From positions 4,216,001-4,280,000 of the forward strand of contig OZ250159.1 of assembly GCA_965237785.1 (NCBI GenBank): DNA of 64,000 bases. Direction: 5' to 3'. The notes beneath the pieces are model-generated. The model was not told the origin of the DNA. It saw only the letters and a program-made list of their open reading frames with translations, and made no database searches. Positions 9,139 through 18,500 of the stretch are shown one piece after another (the stretch's first letter is position 1; every line of letters begins with the position of its first letter). Position numbers and translations under genes: made by a program. Origin of the DNA: UBA6522 sp965237785. Its GTDB lineage: Bacteria; Pseudomonadota; Gammaproteobacteria; Steroidobacterales; Rariloculaceae.

Positions 9139-10110
9139 ATGGGGCCAATCGGCGACTTCATTCGACATCACTACCGGCATTTCAACAGCGCGGCGCTGGT
9201 AGATGCCGCCGACGCCTATGGTGAATTGATCGATGGCGGCGGCGCCATGCTGGTCACACTCGCCGGCGCCATGAGTACCGCCGAGTTGGGCCTGTCGCTG
9301 GCCGAAATGATTCGCCGCGGCAAGGTCCAGGCGATCTGCTGCACGGGCGCCAACCTGGAGGAAGACCTGTTCAATCTGGTCGCCCACGAACACTACGTGC
9401 GCATTCCGGATTACCGGCACCTGACGCCGGAGCAAGAAGCATCGCTGGCCCGGCGCAAGCTCAATCGCGTCACCGACACCTGCATTCCGGAAGACGAGGC
9501 CATGCGCCGTGTCGGAGCGGTCGTTCTTGAGGAATGGCGCGCGGCGGACGCCGCCGGACGGCGGCGGTTTCCCCACGAATTCCTCTACCGGGCATTGCGC
9601 GCCGGCGCGTTCGATGACCGCTTCCAGATCGATCCCGCGGAAAGCTGGTTGATGGCGGCTTGCAGGCAGGACCTGCCGCTGTTCGTGCCGGGTTGGGAGG
9701 ATTCCACCCTGGGGAACGTCTACGCGGCACGCTGCATGGACGGCAGCCTGAAGCACACCGGAACGGTTCGCTCCGGCATCGAGTACATGATCGAACTGGC
9801 CAACTGGTACGAACGGGTCAGCCTGCAGGCGCCGATGGGATTCTTCCAGATCGGCGGGGGCATCGCCGGCGACTTTCCGATCTGTGTGGTGCCGATGCTG
9901 GAACAGGACTTGCTCCGTCAGAACGTTCGCAAGTGGGCCTATTTCTGCCAGATCAGCGATTCGACGACGAGCTACGGGTCGTATTCCGGCGCCGCACCCA
10001 ACGAAAAGATCACCTGGGGGAAGTTATCGGTGGATACGCCGAAGTTTGTCATCGAATCCGATGCCACCATCGTGGCGCCGTTGATATTCGCCTGCGTTCT
10101 GGAACACTGA
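9139..10110 (+). CDS. Deoxyhypusine-synthase-like enzyme (probable aminopropyl/aminobutyl transferase)
   Basis: A 323-residue homologue of deoxyhypusine synthase. It has the NAD-binding segments TLAGAMSTAELG, ICCTGANLEED and FFQIGGGIAGDFPIC, and the catalytic lysine in ITWGKLSVD at residue 295. Bacteria lack the eIF5A substrate. Bacterial members and the related homospermidine synthase instead move an aminobutyl group from a polyamine to a small amine acceptor. Placed between agmatine deiminase and SpeA, it probably makes a longer polyamine from putrescine, agmatine or spermidine; the exact product is inference. The ATG at 9139 fits the family N-terminus better than one 66 bases upstream. Confidence 0.85.
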   Translation: MGPIGDFIRHHYRHFNSAALVDAADAYGELIDGGGAMLVTLAGAMSTAELGLSLAEMIRRGKVQAICCTGANLEEDLFNLVAHEHYVRIPDYRHLTPEQEASLARRKLNRVTDTCIPEDEAMRRVGAVVLEEWRAADAAGRRRFPHEFLYRALRAGAFDDRFQIDPAESWLMAACRQDLPLFVPGWEDSTLGNVYAARCMDGSLKHTGTVRSGIEYMIELANWYERVSLQAPMGFFQIGGGIAGDFPICVVPMLEQDLLRQNVRKWAYFCQISDSTTSYGSYSGAAPNEKITWGKLSVDTPKFVIESDATIVAPLIFACVLEH

Positions 10111-10111
10111 T

Positions 10112-11890
10112 ATGGCTCACGCACTTGCAACGGAGTTTGGCGAAACGGGCGGGTTGGCGACCCCGGCCGCACCCTGGTCAACCAAAGACTCCGCGGCACT
10201 GTACCGACTGGCCGATTGGGGGCAGCCGTACTTTTTCATCAACGCCGGCGGTCACGTGGCGGTGAGGGCCGACGCGGATGCGCCCGACGCCGTCGACTTG
10301 ACCACTCTGGTTCGCGAAGCGCGGCGCCGGCGGATTGAGTTTCCGTTGCTTATTCGTTTCCCGGACATACTCGGGTCCCGGGTGCGTGCCCTGCATCGCG
10401 ACTTTCGAGCCGCCCTGGTCAGGACCGGCTACGGCAACGCCCATCAGGCCGTCTATCCCGTCAAGGTCAATCCGCTGCAATCGGTGGTTTCGGAAATCCT
10501 GGACGCCGGCCGGGAATTCGGCATGGGTTTCGAATGCGGCTCGAAGGCCGAACTGGCAGTGGCGTTGCCGCATCTGCGCGACGAGCGCACGCTGCTGGTG
10601 TGCAACGGTGTCAAGGACGAGACCATGCTCGCACTGCTTGTCGATGCCCAGCGTCTCGGCAAGAACGTCATTCCGGTAGTGGAACGGCCCGCGGAATTGG
10701 CGGCGCTCGAGTCCATGGCCACGAAGCGCGGTTTCGCGCCGGCATTCGGCGTGCGTATGCGTCTGGCGGGAGCGGACTCCAAGTTCGGTGTGGACAGGGC
10801 GGAACTGGTTGAGCTGCTCAAGCGGCTGGAATCCGCTGGAGGTCTGCACCGGCTCAAGCTGCTGCACTGCCACCCGGGTAGCCAGATTACCGACCTCGCC
10901 GAGTTGCGGGATGCGGTTCGGGAAGCGGCGCAGGCCTATGCAACGCTGGTTCACCGCGGCGCCGGGCTCCGCTACCTGGATGTCGGCGGCGGTCTCGGAG
11001 TCGACTACGGTGAAACCGACGTCAATGCCGATTCGATATTGAACTATACGATGGGCGACTACGCCGAAACGGTTGCCGCGACGATTCTGGAGGTTTGCCG
11101 TGCCCGGTGCGTCCCGGTTCCCATCCTCGTCACCGAAAGCGGCCGGGCGATCGCCGCCCATCACGCGGTGCTGATCGTTCCCGTGTTGGCGGTTAGCGAG
11201 CGGCAAGGGGTCACCGGGTTGGAGCACGCGCTCGCCGATCGAATTCTGTGCGATTTCTCTGTATTCCAATCGATGCTGGATCACTGGGGGATCGGCCAGA
11301 CATTTCCGATCATGCCCATCGACCGGTTGGACGAGTGCCCGTCGCGCCGCGGCATACTTGTCGATCTGACATGCGACGCCGATGGCAGGGTCAACCGCTA
11401 CGTCTCGTCCAGCGCCGATCGCTCCATCCTGCCCGTGCATCCGCCATGCCCGGATGCACCGATGTACCTGGGGATTTTTCTCATGGGCGCCTATGAGGAC
11501 ATCATCGGCAGCAATCACAATCTCCTTGGTCGGGTATCCGAAGTCCTGGTGCGCGCCGATGCGACTCAAGCCGAGGGCTTCAGGATCGAAAAGACCGTCG
11601 CCGCCACGACCGTGGCCGGAATGTTGGCGCGGGTGGGCTACGATGCCGGCGAGCTGGAGCGGTCCATGCGGGATATCGCCGAGGCCGGGATCGAGTCCGG
11701 CGCCTTATCCGAAGAGACTGCCCGTCGCATGGCCGATCGCTACGCGGCGTGCTTGCGCGATTCGACCTACTGCGAGACCGGTCCGTGGGCCGGTCCGCGG
11801 GCGGGCGCGCGGGCGGGTCCGCAGGCGGATCCGCGGGTGGGTGCGCGGGTGGGTCCGGAGCCGGATTCGGAAACGGATTCCACGCCGTGA
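10112..11890 (+). CDS. speA: Biosynthetic arginine decarboxylase
   Basis: A 592-residue PLP enzyme of the alanine-racemase-like fold. YPVKVNPLQ contains the Schiff-base lysine (residue 118), followed by LLHCHPGSQI, YLDVGGGLGVDY and CDFSVFQSMLDHW. It decarboxylates arginine to agmatine in the cytoplasm, the first step for the flanking aguA and aguB. The start lies one base after the preceding stop, so translation is coupled. The last 35 or so residues are a Gly-Pro-Arg-Ala repeat encoded by 12-bp tandem units, outside the conserved fold. The end overlaps aguB by GTGA. Confidence 0.93.
   Translation: MAHALATEFGETGGLATPAAPWSTKDSAALYRLADWGQPYFFINAGGHVAVRADADAPDAVDLTTLVREARRRRIEFPLLIRFPDILGSRVRALHRDFRAALVRTGYGNAHQAVYPVKVNPLQSVVSEILDAGREFGMGFECGSKAELAVALPHLRDERTLLVCNGVKDETMLALLVDAQRLGKNVIPVVERPAELAALESMATKRGFAPAFGVRMRLAGADSKFGVDRAELVELLKRLESAGGLHRLKLLHCHPGSQITDLAELRDAVREAAQAYATLVHRGAGLRYLDVGGGLGVDYGETDVNADSILNYTMGDYAETVAATILEVCRARCVPVPILVTESGRAIAAHHAVLIVPVLAVSERQGVTGLEHALADRILCDFSVFQSMLDHWGIGQTFPIMPIDRLDECPSRRGILVDLTCDADGRVNRYVSSSADRSILPVHPPCPDAPMYLGIFLMGAYEDIIGSNHNLLGRVSEVLVRADATQAEGFRIEKTVAATTVAGMLARVGYDAGELERSMRDIAEAGIESGALSEETARRMADRYAACLRDSTYCETGPWAGPRAGARAGPQADPRVGARVGPEPDSETDSTP
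11780..11863 (+). repeat. Seven imperfect 12-bp tandem repeats in the 3' end of speA
   Basis: Units resembling GGTCCGCGGGCG start at 11780, 11792, 11804, 11816, 11828, 11840 and 11852. They encode a four-residue Gly-Pro/Ala-x-Ala/Val repeat at the SpeA C-terminus. The unit length keeps the reading frame when copies are gained or lost. Confidence 0.85.
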
Positions 11891-12804
11891 GCCCCCTTCC
11901 GTCTGCGCCGGCGGTAGGTCCACTCACCGTGGGTCTGGTGCAAATGAGCATGAGCCCGGACCCCGGGAAAAACCTGGCCCGGGCATCGGCGCTCGTCACT
12001 GAAGCCGCGGACAAGGGCGCGAACCTGGTCTGTCTGCCCGAACTGTTCTCGTGGCGGTACTTCTGCCAGAGCGAGGATCCGGCTCACTTCGCCCTGGCCG
12101 AGTCCGTTCCCGGTCCGACCACGCGGGCCCTTGAGGCATTGGCCGTGGACCTGGACGTGGTCCTGGCCGGGGGTGTATTCGAACGCCGGGCGCCCGGGAT
12201 CTATCACAACACCGCGGTATTCATCGACGGCCCCCGCGGCTACCGGGGCAAATACCGAAAAATGCATATTCCCGACGATCCCGGCTATTCCGAGAAGTAC
12301 TATTTCACGCCCGGTGACCTCGGTTTCAGGTCGTTCAGCAGCCGCTGCGGGGACTGCGGCCTGATGCTGTGCTGGGATCAGTGGTACCCGGAGGCTGCGC
12401 GCCTGGCGGCGCTGCGTGGAGCGCAGATCCTGCTCTACCCGACGGCCATCGGCTGGAATTCCCGGGACGGAAGCGCCGAACGCACCCGCCAGCACGAGGC
12501 CTGGGAGTTGATGCAGCGGAGCCACGGCATCGCCAACGGCTGTTTCGTGATCGCCGTCAATCGCGTCGGCCATGAACCCGCTCCGGATGGGTCCGCGGGG
12601 ATCGAGTTCTGGGGGCAGAGCTTCGTCTCGGCCCCCGATGGCCGCGTGCTCGCGCGGGCGTCCGCCGCGGCGGAGGAAGTGCTGATCGCCGAATTCGACC
12701 TGGCGGCCGTGGAGGCGTTTCGCGTGGAGTGGCCGTTCCTGCGGGACCGGCGGCTCGACGCCTACGACGCGTTGACCGAGCGATTCCTGGACGATGACAA
12801 CTGA
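11887..12804 (+). CDS. aguB: N-carbamoylputrescine amidohydrolase
   Basis: A nitrilase-superfamily enzyme with the catalytic triad Glu52 (CLPELF), Lys125 (YRKMHIPDD) and Cys162 (LMLCWDQWYPE). The motif PDDPGYSEKYYFTPGD is diagnostic for AguB, which hydrolyses N-carbamoylputrescine to putrescine, CO2 and ammonia. The GTG at 11887 was chosen because it overlaps the speA stop as GTGA. A longer frame would merely translate the speA repeat out of frame. The 3' end overlaps the next gene by 11 bases, so aguA to the UvrA-like gene probably form one transcript. Confidence 0.92.
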   Translation: MSPLPSAPAVGPLTVGLVQMSMSPDPGKNLARASALVTEAADKGANLVCLPELFSWRYFCQSEDPAHFALAESVPGPTTRALEALAVDLDVVLAGGVFERRAPGIYHNTAVFIDGPRGYRGKYRKMHIPDDPGYSEKYYFTPGDLGFRSFSSRCGDCGLMLCWDQWYPEAARLAALRGAQILLYPTAIGWNSRDGSAERTRQHEAWELMQRSHGIANGCFVIAVNRVGHEPAPDGSAGIEFWGQSFVSAPDGRVLARASAAAEEVLIAEFDLAAVEAFRVEWPFLRDRRLDAYDALTERFLDDDN

Positions 12805-15800
12805 TTGCATCCGCATCCGCGGGGCTCGCCAGAACAATCTCAAGGGGTTGAACCTCGACCTGCCGCTGCACGAACTCATCGTCGTCACCGGCGTCAGCGG
12901 TTCCGGCAAGTCATCGCTCGCGTTCGACACCGTTTACTCCGAAGGCCAGCGGCGCTACGTGGAGACTTTCTCGCCCTATGCCCGGCAGTTTCTGGACCGG
13001 ATGGACAAGCCGCGCGCGGACAGCATAGAGGGTATCCCGCCGGCCATCGCCATCGATCGGACCAACCCGGTGAAAACGTCCCGGTCCACGGTCGGCACGA
13101 TGACCGAGATCAACGACCACCTGAAACTGCTGTTCGCGCGGGCTGCCACGCTTCATTGCCGGGGATGCGGCCGGCGTGTCCGGCGAGATGAGCCCGAAGC
13201 GATCTACCGGGAACTCGCCCGGACTTTCGGCAAACCTTCCGCCGCGCCGGCTTCCCGAATCGTTATTACGTTTTCCGTGCGCGTGCCCAAGAACTTCACC
13301 GCCGAGGAAATCGTGGGCCATCTGGCGGCGCAGGGATATACACGGATCGTCTCCCGGAGTTCGCGACGGATCGAGGTGGTGCAGGATCGCGTGCGGTTCA
13401 GTGAAGATAACCGGGCTCGAATTGTGGAGGCTCTGGAGATCGGCCTGGAACGCGGCCGCGGGCACGTGGCGGTCAATTCGCTTGAGTCCGACACGCAGCC
13501 GTTGCGATTTTCCCGGCATCTGCACTGCGCCACCTGCGATCTTCACTACGAAGCGCCCACGCCCAACAGCTTTTCCTTCAATTCGCCGCTGGGTGCGTGC
13601 GATGTGTGCCGCGGCTTCGGCCGCACCATGGGCATCGATCCCGACCTTGTCGTGCCCGATCCGACCAGGAGCCTGGCCCAGGGCGCGATTCGGCCGCTGC
13701 AAAGCAAGAGTTATTTCAAGAGGCACCGCGCGCTGCTCGAAATCGCTCGCGAAAGGGGGGTCCCGGTGGACGTGCCCTGGTCGGAGCTGACCCCGGTGCA
13801 GCGGGAGTGGATCTGGCGAGGCGAGGGGCCGCGGCGCAAGGGGGTCTGGTATGGTCTGGACCGCTTTTTCGCCTGGCTCGAAAGACGCAGCTACCGGATG
13901 CATATCCGCGTACTGCTTGCCAGGTACCGTTCGTACGACCGATGCGGCGCGTGTCACGGGTCCCGATTGCAACCCGATTCGCTGCTGTGGCGCCTGGGGA
14001 CGCTCGAAAACGCCCGGTCCGCGATGCCGCCGGGCGAGCGGTTCCGGCATTCCGCACTCGAAATGGACGGCACGAACTTCGCGGCGTTACCGGGGCTGTG
14101 TCTGCATGACGTCATGCTGCTGCCGATCCGCGCAGTCTGCGGTTTCTTCGAGAACGCCGAGCTTCCGGGCGCCATGGACGACGCGGGCAGCCTCCTGCTG
14201 GAGGAGATCCGCAGCCGTCTGCGCTTCCTTTGCCAGGTGGGGCTGGGCTACCTGACCCTGGACCGGCAGTCGCGAACCCTGTCGGGCGGTGAGGTTCAAC
14301 GAATCAATCTCACCACGGCCCTTGGCACGTCCCTGGTCAATGCGCTGTTCGTACTCGACGAACCGAGTATCGGTCTGCACCCGAGAGACATGGGCCAGGT
14401 AATTGCCGTGCTCGAGCGCCTGCGTGAAGCCGGCAACACGCTCGTCGTCGTGGAGCACGATCCCCAGGTCATGCTCGCCGCCGACCGAATTCTGGACTTG
14501 GGCCCCGGGCCGGGCGCCGCCGGGGGTGAAGTGGTTTTCTGGGGGCGTCCCGATGCGCTGCTGCGGGCGAAGGATTCGTTGACGGCCCGATACCTGCGCG
14601 GCGAGCGGCAGATCAGCCGGAACGCCCGGCCGGTCGATACCGGCTGCCGGTTCGTCGAAGTTCTGGGTGCCGCGCAACACAATCTCAAGCACATCGACGT
14701 GCGTATTCCACTTGAGCGACTGGTCTGTGTGACCGGTGTCAGCGGCTCGGGAAAGTCCACGCTCATCGGCGACGTGCTCCACAATGCCGTGGCGAAGCTT
14801 AAGGGCGTGCGGAGCAATACCCCGGGTCGGCATGCCGGCGTCCGCGGCCACGAGCATATCGACCACGTCGTAATGGTGGATCAGGCGCCCATCGGACGCA
14901 CCGCGAGATCCAATCCCGCCAGCTTCGTCGGATCGCTGGACCCCATTCGCAAGCGGCTGGCTGTACAGCCCCTCGCCAGGGCGCGCGGGTACGCGCCCGG
15001 CACCTTCAGTTTCAACTCCGGCAACGGCCGTTGCGCGAGTTGTTCCGGTACCGGTTTCGAACATATCGAAATGCAGTTTCTGAGCGATGTCTATCTACGC
15101 TGCGGCGAATGCAATGGACGGCGCTTCCGGTCTGAAGTTCTGGAGGTCAAGCTTCCGGGGTGCGTCGGCGCCAGGTCGATGGCGGAAATCCTGGAGATGA
15201 CCGTCGCCGAGGCCGTGGAATTCTTTGCCGACGACCCACCGGTTCTCCGCGGGCTGCGCCCGCTGCAAGCGGTCGGGCTCGATTACCTGGCCCTTGGCCA
15301 ACCCGTGCCCACACTGTCCGGCGGCGAGGCCCAGCGGCTGAAGCTGGCAGGCCACTTGGCCAAGGCCCGCAAGCGCACCCACGAGCCGACACTGTTCATC
15401 TTCGACGAGCCCACTACCGGACTGCATTTTGCGGACGTGGACAAGCTGCTGGGCGCCCTGGATGAACTCATCCGTCAAGGCCATTCGGTCGTGGTCATCG
15501 AACACAACCTGGACCTGATGCGATGCAGCGACTGGATCATCGATCTCGGGCCGGAGGGCGGCGACGATGGCGGGCGCCTGGTCGCCTCGGGCTCGCCCGA
15601 CGAAGTGGCGCGGTGCGTGGAAAGCCATACCGGCCGGTCCCTGGCCGCCGCGCTAAACGGCGTTGCCTCGCTGGACGCGGGCACGGTGCCCGGAATGGAT
15701 GGCGAAGCGGTAACCACGCCGCATGACGCGACCAACGGTCGGGGCAACGGCGCGATCGAGATCGTCCAGGCTCGGGAGCATAATTTGCGCGATATCGACG

Positions 15801-18331
15801 TCGTGGTGCCGCGAAATCGGTTCACGGTGATCACCGGAGTGAGTGGCAGCGGCAAGAGCACCGTCGCGTTCGACATCCTCTTCGCCGAAGGGCAGCGCCG
15901 TTATCTTGAATCGCTTAACGCCTACGCGCGCCAATTCGTGCAACCGGCCGGACGCGCGGACGTGGACGCGGTATTCGGGATTCCGCCGACCGTCGCGATC
16001 GAACAGCGCACCAGCCGGGGCGGGCAGAAGAGTACCGTCGCGACGTTGACGGAGATCCATCACTTTCTTCGCCTCCTGTTCGCCAAGCTCGGCATCCAGC
16101 ATTGCCCCGATTGCAGCGTACCCATCGACGCCCAGAGCCCTGAAGCCATCCTCGCGCAGTTGCTCTCAAGGTATCGGGGCCGGCAGGTCGAATTGCTCAG
16201 CCCGCTGGTGGTCGGTCGCAAGGGTTACTACACCGATCTGGCCCAATGGGCGGCGGGCCACGGGTTCGAAATCCTCAGGGTGGACGGTGAGCGACTGTCG
16301 ACCGCCTCCTGGCCGCGTCTTGACCGGTTTCGGGAGCACGACATCGAAGTGCCGGCAGGTGAAATCACTGTCGTGCCGGAGGCTGAGCGGGAGCTCGCCG
16401 CTCTCCTCGCCCGAGCGCTGGACTTGGGCGCGGGCCGGGTGGCGGTGCAAGTCGCGGGCGAGCGCGACAAGCCGGTGCTGTTTTCCGTGCGCCGCGCCTG
16501 TCCCGATTGCCGCCGCAGCTTCCGCGAACTCGACCCGAGATTCTTTTCCTATAACTCCAGGCACGGTTGGTGCAGTCATTGCCGCGGCACCGGCATCGAC
16601 CTGGGGGAGGATGCCGTGGACGCGCGGGGAGAACAGGCCGAGGACTGTACTGCCTGCGCAGGCGCCCGGCTGCGCCCGGAAACGCTCGCGGTAGTTTTCG
16701 AGGGTCGGAACATCGCCGAATACGCGGAGCTTTCGGTATCCCGCGCGCTGCAGTTGTTCGACCGGCTCGAACTTGCGGGACGCGAAGCACGAATTGCCGC
16801 CGATGCGCTGGACGAACTCACGAATCGGCTCAAATTCCTTGAGTTTCTCGGGCTCGATTACCTTTCGCTCGACCGCGCCGCGCCCACGCTCAGTGGCGGC
16901 GAGGCGCAGCGAATTCGACTCGCCGCGCAACTCGGTTCAAATTTGCGCGGGGTTTGCTACATCCTCGACGAACCCACCATCGGCCTGCATCCGCGGGACA
17001 ATGGCCTGCTACTGGAAACCCTGGAACGGCTCCGTGCCAAGGGCAATACCGTGGTGGTTGTCGAGCACGACGAAGCCACCATCCGCCGAGCGGATCATCT
17101 CATCGATTTGGGGCCCGGCGCCGGCCGGGGCGGCGGCGAGGTCGTCGCTTCCGGCACGCTGGTTGACGTGCTGCGATCTTCGCGTTCGGTCACCGGGAAG
17201 ATGCTCGCCAAACCGTTGCCGCATCCGATGAACCGCCGTTCGATCCGGGGCGATAAAGATCGCGACTGGCTCCGGGTCATCGGCGCGACCCGTCACAACC
17301 TGCGCGCGGTGGACTTGCAATTGCCGCTGCAGGCGCTGACATGCGTGACCGGCGTAAGCGGCAGCGGTAAGAGCACGCTGGTTCGCGACGTCCTGTTCGA
17401 CAACGTCAGAAATCATTTGGCGCGCCGGCGTGAGCAAGTCGTGCTCAGGGGATGCAAAGGGTTGGAGGGCTGGAAGGCCGTGGGTCGCGCGCTGGAAGTC
17501 GACCAGACGCCGATCGGCAAGACACCGCGATCCTGTCCGGCCACCTACATCGGTTTGTGGGGCGAAATTCGGCGACTCTTCGCGCAGACCCCCGAGGCGC
17601 GTATCAGGGGCTACGGGGCCGGCCGCTTCTCGTTCAATGTGGCCGGTGGGCGTTGCGACTATTGCGGCGGCCAGGGCGTGAAAAAGATCGCCATGAGTTT
17701 TCTGCCCGACGTTCGCGTCACGTGCGAGCGCTGCCACGGTGGCCGCTTCAACGGCGAAACGCTGGAGGTGAAGTTCCGCGGCAGAAACATAGCCGAGATC
17801 CTGGCCATGAGCATCGATGAAGCCGCGACGTTTTTCGAGGCGCATCCCAAGCTGGAATACACGCTGACGCTGCTGCAGGACGTGGGTCTGGGGTATCTGA
17901 CGCTGGGGCAGCAGAGTCCGACGCTATCCGGGGGCGAGGCGCAACGGATCAAGCTGGTTGCCGAGTTGGCCAAGGCCCGGCCGATCGCCGCGCGCATGAA
18001 CGCGCTGCATCGGCACACGCTCTACGTCCTGGACGAACCCACCATTGGCCTGCACATGGCCGATGTAGGGAAGCTGATCGACGTGTTGCACGGGCTGGTG
18101 GATTCCGGCAATACGGTGGTGGTGATCGAGCACAATCTGGACCTGATTGCCGACGCCGACTGGGTGGTGGACATGGGGCCGGAAGGCGGCGACAGGGGTG
18201 GGCGCATTGTTGCGCAAGGTGCGCCCAAACGGCTTCTGAAGCGCAAGCGCCGCTCGCATACGGTCAAGGCGCTGGCCGAGTTGATGGCGGCTCGAGCAGC
18301 GAGCGGAGCAGCGGTCGTCGAAGCCGACTAG
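12794..18331 (+). CDS. uvrA: Double-length UvrA-like protein (four ATPase domains)
   Basis: The 1845 residues contain two complete UvrA units. Walker A motifs GVSGSGKS occur near residues 33, 647, 1015 and 1518. ABC signatures TLSGGE occur near 494, 840, 1365 and 1710. Paired Cys motifs for zinc (CRGCG, CATC/CDVC, CASC/CGEC, CPDC, CSHC/CTAC, CDYC/CERC) lie in both halves. Normal UvrA is about 940 residues and works as a dimer, so this protein is like a covalent dimer. It is probably a DNA-damage sensor or an accessory UvrA variant, not necessarily the main repair enzyme. It overlaps aguB by 11 bases, an unexpected operon partner. Confidence 0.92.
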   Translation: MTTDCIRIRGARQNNLKGLNLDLPLHELIVVTGVSGSGKSSLAFDTVYSEGQRRYVETFSPYARQFLDRMDKPRADSIEGIPPAIAIDRTNPVKTSRSTVGTMTEINDHLKLLFARAATLHCRGCGRRVRRDEPEAIYRELARTFGKPSAAPASRIVITFSVRVPKNFTAEEIVGHLAAQGYTRIVSRSSRRIEVVQDRVRFSEDNRARIVEALEIGLERGRGHVAVNSLESDTQPLRFSRHLHCATCDLHYEAPTPNSFSFNSPLGACDVCRGFGRTMGIDPDLVVPDPTRSLAQGAIRPLQSKSYFKRHRALLEIARERGVPVDVPWSELTPVQREWIWRGEGPRRKGVWYGLDRFFAWLERRSYRMHIRVLLARYRSYDRCGACHGSRLQPDSLLWRLGTLENARSAMPPGERFRHSALEMDGTNFAALPGLCLHDVMLLPIRAVCGFFENAELPGAMDDAGSLLLEEIRSRLRFLCQVGLGYLTLDRQSRTLSGGEVQRINLTTALGTSLVNALFVLDEPSIGLHPRDMGQVIAVLERLREAGNTLVVVEHDPQVMLAADRILDLGPGPGAAGGEVVFWGRPDALLRAKDSLTARYLRGERQISRNARPVDTGCRFVEVLGAAQHNLKHIDVRIPLERLVCVTGVSGSGKSTLIGDVLHNAVAKLKGVRSNTPGRHAGVRGHEHIDHVVMVDQAPIGRTARSNPASFVGSLDPIRKRLAVQPLARARGYAPGTFSFNSGNGRCASCSGTGFEHIEMQFLSDVYLRCGECNGRRFRSEVLEVKLPGCVGARSMAEILEMTVAEAVEFFADDPPVLRGLRPLQAVGLDYLALGQPVPTLSGGEAQRLKLAGHLAKARKRTHEPTLFIFDEPTTGLHFADVDKLLGALDELIRQGHSVVVIEHNLDLMRCSDWIIDLGPEGGDDGGRLVASGSPDEVARCVESHTGRSLAAALNGVASLDAGTVPGMDGEAVTTPHDATNGRGNGAIEIVQAREHNLRDIDVVVPRNRFTVITGVSGSGKSTVAFDILFAEGQRRYLESLNAYARQFVQPAGRADVDAVFGIPPTVAIEQRTSRGGQKSTVATLTEIHHFLRLLFAKLGIQHCPDCSVPIDAQSPEAILAQLLSRYRGRQVELLSPLVVGRKGYYTDLAQWAAGHGFEILRVDGERLSTASWPRLDRFREHDIEVPAGEITVVPEAERELAALLARALDLGAGRVAVQVAGERDKPVLFSVRRACPDCRRSFRELDPRFFSYNSRHGWCSHCRGTGIDLGEDAVDARGEQAEDCTACAGARLRPETLAVVFEGRNIAEYAELSVSRALQLFDRLELAGREARIAADALDELTNRLKFLEFLGLDYLSLDRAAPTLSGGEAQRIRLAAQLGSNLRGVCYILDEPTIGLHPRDNGLLLETLERLRAKGNTVVVVEHDEATIRRADHLIDLGPGAGRGGGEVVASGTLVDVLRSSRSVTGKMLAKPLPHPMNRRSIRGDKDRDWLRVIGATRHNLRAVDLQLPLQALTCVTGVSGSGKSTLVRDVLFDNVRNHLARRREQVVLRGCKGLEGWKAVGRALEVDQTPIGKTPRSCPATYIGLWGEIRRLFAQTPEARIRGYGAGRFSFNVAGGRCDYCGGQGVKKIAMSFLPDVRVTCERCHGGRFNGETLEVKFRGRNIAEILAMSIDEAATFFEAHPKLEYTLTLLQDVGLGYLTLGQQSPTLSGGEAQRIKLVAELAKARPIAARMNALHRHTLYVLDEPTIGLHMADVGKLIDVLHGLVDSGNTVVVIEHNLDLIADADWVVDMGPEGGDRGGRIVAQGAPKRLLKRKRRSHTVKALAELMAARAASGAAVVEAD

Positions 18332-18443
18332 GTGCCCCGTCCACGGTATCGAACTGGGGGCAGGCGAACGTTTAGCGTCCGGCCGTGGAAGTCTGGGTCC
18401 GGGTCGTTTCATCAGGACTATCGACTCGGAAATCGAATCCGAC

Positions 18444-18478
18444 TATAATTTTAGAACAGCCGTTCCATATAGTGGAAC
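18444..18478 (+). promoter_or_regulatory. Probable iclR promoter -10 box and palindromic operator
   Basis: TATAAT at 18444-18449 is a consensus -10 box. Thirteen to thirty bases downstream lies the palindrome GTTCCATATAGTGGAAC (18462-18478), made of GTTCCA and TGGAAC arms around five bases. The -35 box is weak. The palindrome covers the expected transcription start and sits just before the IclR-family gene at 18501, fitting autoregulation. Confidence 0.6.
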
Positions 18479-18500
18479 AAACAAATCTGCAAGGCAAAGA

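Noticed and set aside
10178..11569. Long open frame (463 codons) on the minus strand
   Set aside because: It is antisense to speA, whose product is a clear arginine decarboxylase; the translated sequence has no family likeness and reflects GC-rich codon structure.
18332..18362. Inverted repeat TGCCCC/GGGGCA after the UvrA-like gene as terminator
   Set aside because: The arms are short, the loop is long and no T run follows.
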